From NCBI GenBank assembly GCA_914767715.1, contig OU612066.1, forward strand, positions 21,984,283-22,048,282: a stretch of DNA of 64,000 bases, read 5' to 3'. The notes beneath the pieces are model-generated. The model ran no database searches. It was not told where the DNA came from and saw nothing but the letters and a program-made list of their open reading frames with translations. The DNA is from Membranipora membranacea. Taxonomy: Eukaryota; Bryozoa; Gymnolaemata; Cheilostomatida; Membraniporidae. Below, one piece after another: positions 60,590 to 64,000 of the stretch (the stretch's first letter is position 1; every line of letters starts with the position of its first letter). A program made the position numbers and the translations under genes.

Positions 60590-61440
60590 GTTGCGTTAGT
60601 TACGTTAATGTCTGTATGTATTAATTAATAAGTGAGAACATGAAAACAGCTGCAACCAATTAACTAACCTTCATTGCTGAAGCTTCTGGAACTGAACTCT
60701 ACTTGGGTCTTGGAAAGTGATGTTTGTCATAAAAAATTGCCGTGCTATTATTAATTATTATGGGAATTCTCTAGTCAATTTCAAATTATATAATTTATAC
60801 CTCGCTTTATTAGTAGTGTCCCAAGGGGGTCTTTCAATTAAGAACAGCAATCCAACAACCTGTAAGTGCCCGATTCGAGAATGAGACTCCTTGCAGGTCA
60901 GACTCACTCCCAGAGTGTTCAATGGAATTATGGTGTTCACTCTTTTTAATTACACCTGTCCTGCTTGTGTGGGTCCCTGTCCCTGATTTGATACATGAGT
61001 GTGTGTGTTTCGCCCAAAACATACTGTGTGAAAAGATGTTTTATAAAACAAATATGTTTGCCGCTTGGTTTCACCACAACTGTAAACTGACAAGTCATAT
61101 CTTGAGCGGCTATCGTCAGACTTTATGATTGAAATATGCTAGTTTTGCTCTCTTTTAGACTCTTGAGCTCAACTCAGTAAATATATGATTGACGCTTAAT
61201 GTTTTTGAACAATGCCCATCTCATATTGAAGCCGAAATTCCGATGGACGATATTATTTTATATGGATAAAAATCTCTATTTTTATCTTTTTGTTAAATTG
61301 ATCACCTTTCAGTTATGTTAACATCTTGTGCGTTTGCGGTTACCTGGTGGTTTTTTCTTCCCTGAATATGCTAAGAAATTGAGAGTAAAATAAAGTGCAT
61401 GATGACCCTGTCCCTGAGTTGACAATGATAGTTTGCAGGC
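60590..61440. other. Condensed remnant of the A/B 3' flank; no gene
   Basis: Short matches to A 5795-5880 and A 6470-6530 remain, in order, with the DNA between them deleted. Open frames are short and unconserved. Confidence 0.5.
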
Positions 61441-61447
61441 GGTATAA

Positions 61448-61640
61448 TATTGATTGAACTTTGACTCGTTAGGTCCAGTAAGGATGAAGCCTCAGATCCC
61501 ATCATTCCTGACAAAGCAGAGGGTAAAAAGTATGACCCTCACCAATGACCTCTCTGTGACCTCTGCTTCTGCCTCTATCACTCAACATGTACGGATAAAT
61601 CTCAAACTATCGGTTAAACTCTCCGCTAAGTAACCTTGCA
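61448..61640 (+). pseudogene. C18orf63-like exon relic
   Basis: Aligns with 44760-44935: MKPQIPSFL-x-KQR and LTNDLSVTSA are shared in protein, ending in LSVKLSAK and TAA. Upstream exons of that gene are absent, so this is an orphan duplicated exon. Confidence 0.65.
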
Positions 61641-61719
61641 GCCATCTGTGAAAGGAAACTAACAGTAAGCAGAAGTATGGTAGTTCGGTTCAATGTAAAT
61701 CACAGAGTACTTATAGTGG

Positions 61720-62095
61720 TGATGCTCGTTGTGTCCTACTGTACAATTTCTCCCTGCATCTGTTAAATCTAAGGCTACATGATACACACTGGTCGCTTAT
61801 ATTACTAGAATGAGGATCTCATTTTGCCAAATATTGTGTTGACAATGTTGTGCAACAAAACTAGAATGTAGATCAAGCTTATTACCATTTGCATTCAGGC
61901 TGTTCTCATTCTGCCGGTGAGGCGGCTGCTGCTTGATAATCCAAACGCAGGGCAATTGGATCATATTTGATCTGAATGGATTGTTCGCTTAATGGTATTT
62001 CAGGTCACCAAGCTCCTAACCTAGTCTCAGCTGTGGATCTTTCTCTTGTTGAGATGACGACTCCCGTATATCAGCCTGGTGTAATCGCTAACCAC
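61720..62095. repeat. Four-copy conserved block, fourth copy
   Basis: Diverged match to 8985-9440 and 45040-45430. The minus-strand frame seen in A and B is broken here. Confidence 0.55.
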
Positions 62096-62278
62096 TGAAT
62101 TAGATTCTTCTCTTAGAGTGGAAATAGTATCATAGCGTTATACGGTTAGGACACTAAACACAGGGACCCATCTGACTGTTATCTGATTGGCTGTCCCTAG
62201 TAGCATGAATAATTAGCCTGAGAAATTGTCTTGTTATAATTATACCCCTACAGTGTCGATGATTAGGGCATTTCTAGA

Positions 62279-64000
62279 TTTTTTTTTTTTCCGGTTTCTG
62301 TTTGTGTTTATTTGTGATAAAAGGTTCTTCTAAAAAAAAATGATGACAGCGGAGCGATCAGGTAGTCAGAGACTAGAATGGCGACCGCCCGATTAACAGT
62401 ATGACCAAGAACTATGTGGCCGAAGACAGCCCAAGGAACCCCGCCCGCCGCGCCTGCTGACTATGCACCACACACCCACAGGGCCCTGGTCAGCCGACCA
62501 CGCAGACCAAGGGGCTCACAAACCCGTTCACCAGGAAGGTACCTGTTGAGCAGGTTTACACCTGTCGTCAACAGAGACCTTGCCCCCCTGCAGTTGTTGG
62601 CTCTTTGAGGGACAACTCCAAGTTTACTTCTTGTGAAACTAACATTTGGTGAGCTCACACAGATCTCACAATTTGCAATTGTTTTTGAATATAATATTAA
62701 AAAGCGATATTTAAATAGCATTTGCACCGGCATAATTTTAAGGTGCTCAAAGAATGAAGTTACATGGCCTCGTGGATGAATTTTTAAAATGACACGGAGT
62801 GCTGATTTTTGTAAAAGTAAAATTTGGTTTATCTCGCATTCAGCTGCATGGCCCCAGAACTCGATGCCGTAAATTAAGTGTGGGTAAAAAAATGTGTAGT
62901 ATAAATTTATCATCATTGGAATATCTAAATATGGTCTTATGGAACGCATGAGCAACAGTATAAAATTGAGCTTTTTACAAATTTGTACAATATGAGGTTT
63001 AAAAGTTATGTTACTGTCAAGCTCAATCCCTAAGAATTTTGTATTTAATTTATTATCAAGCTGGTTTCCACCCATATTTAAAATGTAGTTTTCCGGAGTT
63101 TTAATCAGTTTATTTGGAGCTTTAAAAATGACCTGGAAAGTTTTAGAGTAATTCAAAATGAGCTTGTTTGCAATACACCATGTTTCTACTTTGTGCAGAT
63201 TTTCTTGCACTAAATGGGAATCTGTTGAAAAAATGTTTGTGTCATCTGCAAATAAAATATATTCAAGGTCAGGAGCTGCTTTTATAAGATCATTAATAAA
63301 TATAAGAAATAAGATAGGGCCTAGAACTGAGCCTTGAGGTACCCCAATTTTAATCGGCAGCCATGATGAACTGTGCGAATCCAGCTTCACATACTGGTAC
63401 CTCGGATAAATATGTTTTTACAAGATTACAAGCATCAGGGGTGAAATTATAGTAAGGTAGTTTTGCGATTAAAATTTCATGGTCTATGGTGTCAAAAGCT
63501 TTACTAAAATCTAGAAATATTCCTTGGGTTATGTCACTATTGTTAAAATTCTTATAGAGTTTCTCCATTAAGCGTGAAATAGCTAATGAAGTGTTGCGGT
63601 TTTCCCGGAAACCAAACTGGCTGTCGCTAAAAATATTGTTATCTTCAAAGTGGAAACGCAGCTGTGATGCTAAAGTCTTTTCTACAAGTTTGGATAATGC
63701 TGTTAAAATTGAAATCGGCCTATAGTTATTAGGGTCTGACTTAGATCCCTTTTTGTGAAGTGGTGTTACACGGGCAATCTTTTGGCTATCCGGGAATTTC
63801 GAGGTACGCACTATTAAGTTAATCATGTGGGTTAAGATCGGTGAAAGTGTGGTTTTATTTTCTTTTATAAGGCTGATGGGTATTCCATCATAGCCCGTAG
63901 CTTACCTTTCCGATGAACAGTTGATTACAGACTCAGTTATCTCATTAGAAATCTCTAAAAAGTCAAATGCTGGCAAATTATTGTCATTTATTAAATATGA
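62279..64000 (-). mobile_element. Non-LTR retrotransposon (jockey/CR1-type), minus strand, runs off the right edge
   Basis: Read on the minus strand, RT coding sequence is followed by a short 3' UTR and a 12-base poly(A) (plus-strand T run 62279-62290). Coding is split by a frameshift at about 63400 and an in-frame TAA at 63904-63902, so the copy is dead. Its sequence is less AT-rich near 62400-62620. Confidence 0.88.
62461..63826 (-). pseudogene. LINE reverse transcriptase, frameshifted
   Basis: The upstream part (63826-63350) has NNYRPISIL, FGFRENRNTS and FLDFSKAFDTIDHEIL (motif A). The downstream part (63390-62461) has GVPQGSVLGPILFLIF (motif B) and LFADDTNIF (motif C, FADD form). The two frames overlap around YLSE/KLDS, where about one base has been lost near 63400. 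A C-terminal QRANNCRGARS region precedes the stop, as in other jockey-like ORF2 proteins. This family differs clearly from the LINE at 6694. Confidence 0.88.

Overview
This is eukaryotic, animal-type DNA: AT-rich by eye, with genes split into many short exons by GT-AG introns of roughly 100-600 bases, AATAAA signals, two LINE retrotransposons, a solo LTR, palindromic MITE-like elements and tRNA-derived SINE fragments. The gene content (RING/B-box/coiled-coil/propeller TRIM-like proteins, a secreted C-type lectin, a DUF4708/C18orf63-like gene) points to a metazoan, probably a marine invertebrate or early-branching animal such as a sponge. I cannot name the species.

The window is built from a segmental duplication repeated about three times. 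Each full unit has a plus-strand TRIM-like gene followed by a minus-strand gene of a family I do not recognise. Unit A: TRIM-A (197-3888, RING exon lies off the left edge) and minus-strand gene A' (10586-15789). Unit B: TRIM-B (29936-34525) and B' (39164-42416). Unit C: TRIM-C (55733-60373), whose downstream part has been shortened and ends in a relic (61448-61640) and a minus-strand LINE (62279 to the right edge). Between B and C lie a C18orf63-like gene remnant (43409-46482) and a third minus-strand paralogue D' (48305-51426). Between A and B lies a mostly gene-poor stretch (15.9-27.9 kb) with two decayed TRIM relics and one intact C-type lectin gene (24509-25557).

All exon boundaries of the three TRIM copies were worked out by hand and keep phase: B encodes 622 aa and C 624 aa. 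The large propeller exon differs far more between copies, at the protein level, than adjacent introns differ at the DNA level. The substitutions cluster in short patches that recur along the propeller. That pattern suggests a ligand-recognition surface under diversifying selection, as in immune or allorecognition receptors, and is the most interesting signal in the window. TRIM-C also looks like a mosaic: B-like up to the end of its first coiled-coil exon and A-like from the next intron onward. Upstream of TRIM-B and TRIM-C there are three and two tandem copies of a putative noncoding first exon, each ending in the same splice donor.

The minus-strand family is equally striking. Its three paralogues keep 7-8 matching exons with conserved phases, yet each carries exactly one different disabling lesion: a GC donor plus junction stop in A', a one-base insertion in B', and an in-frame TAA in D'.
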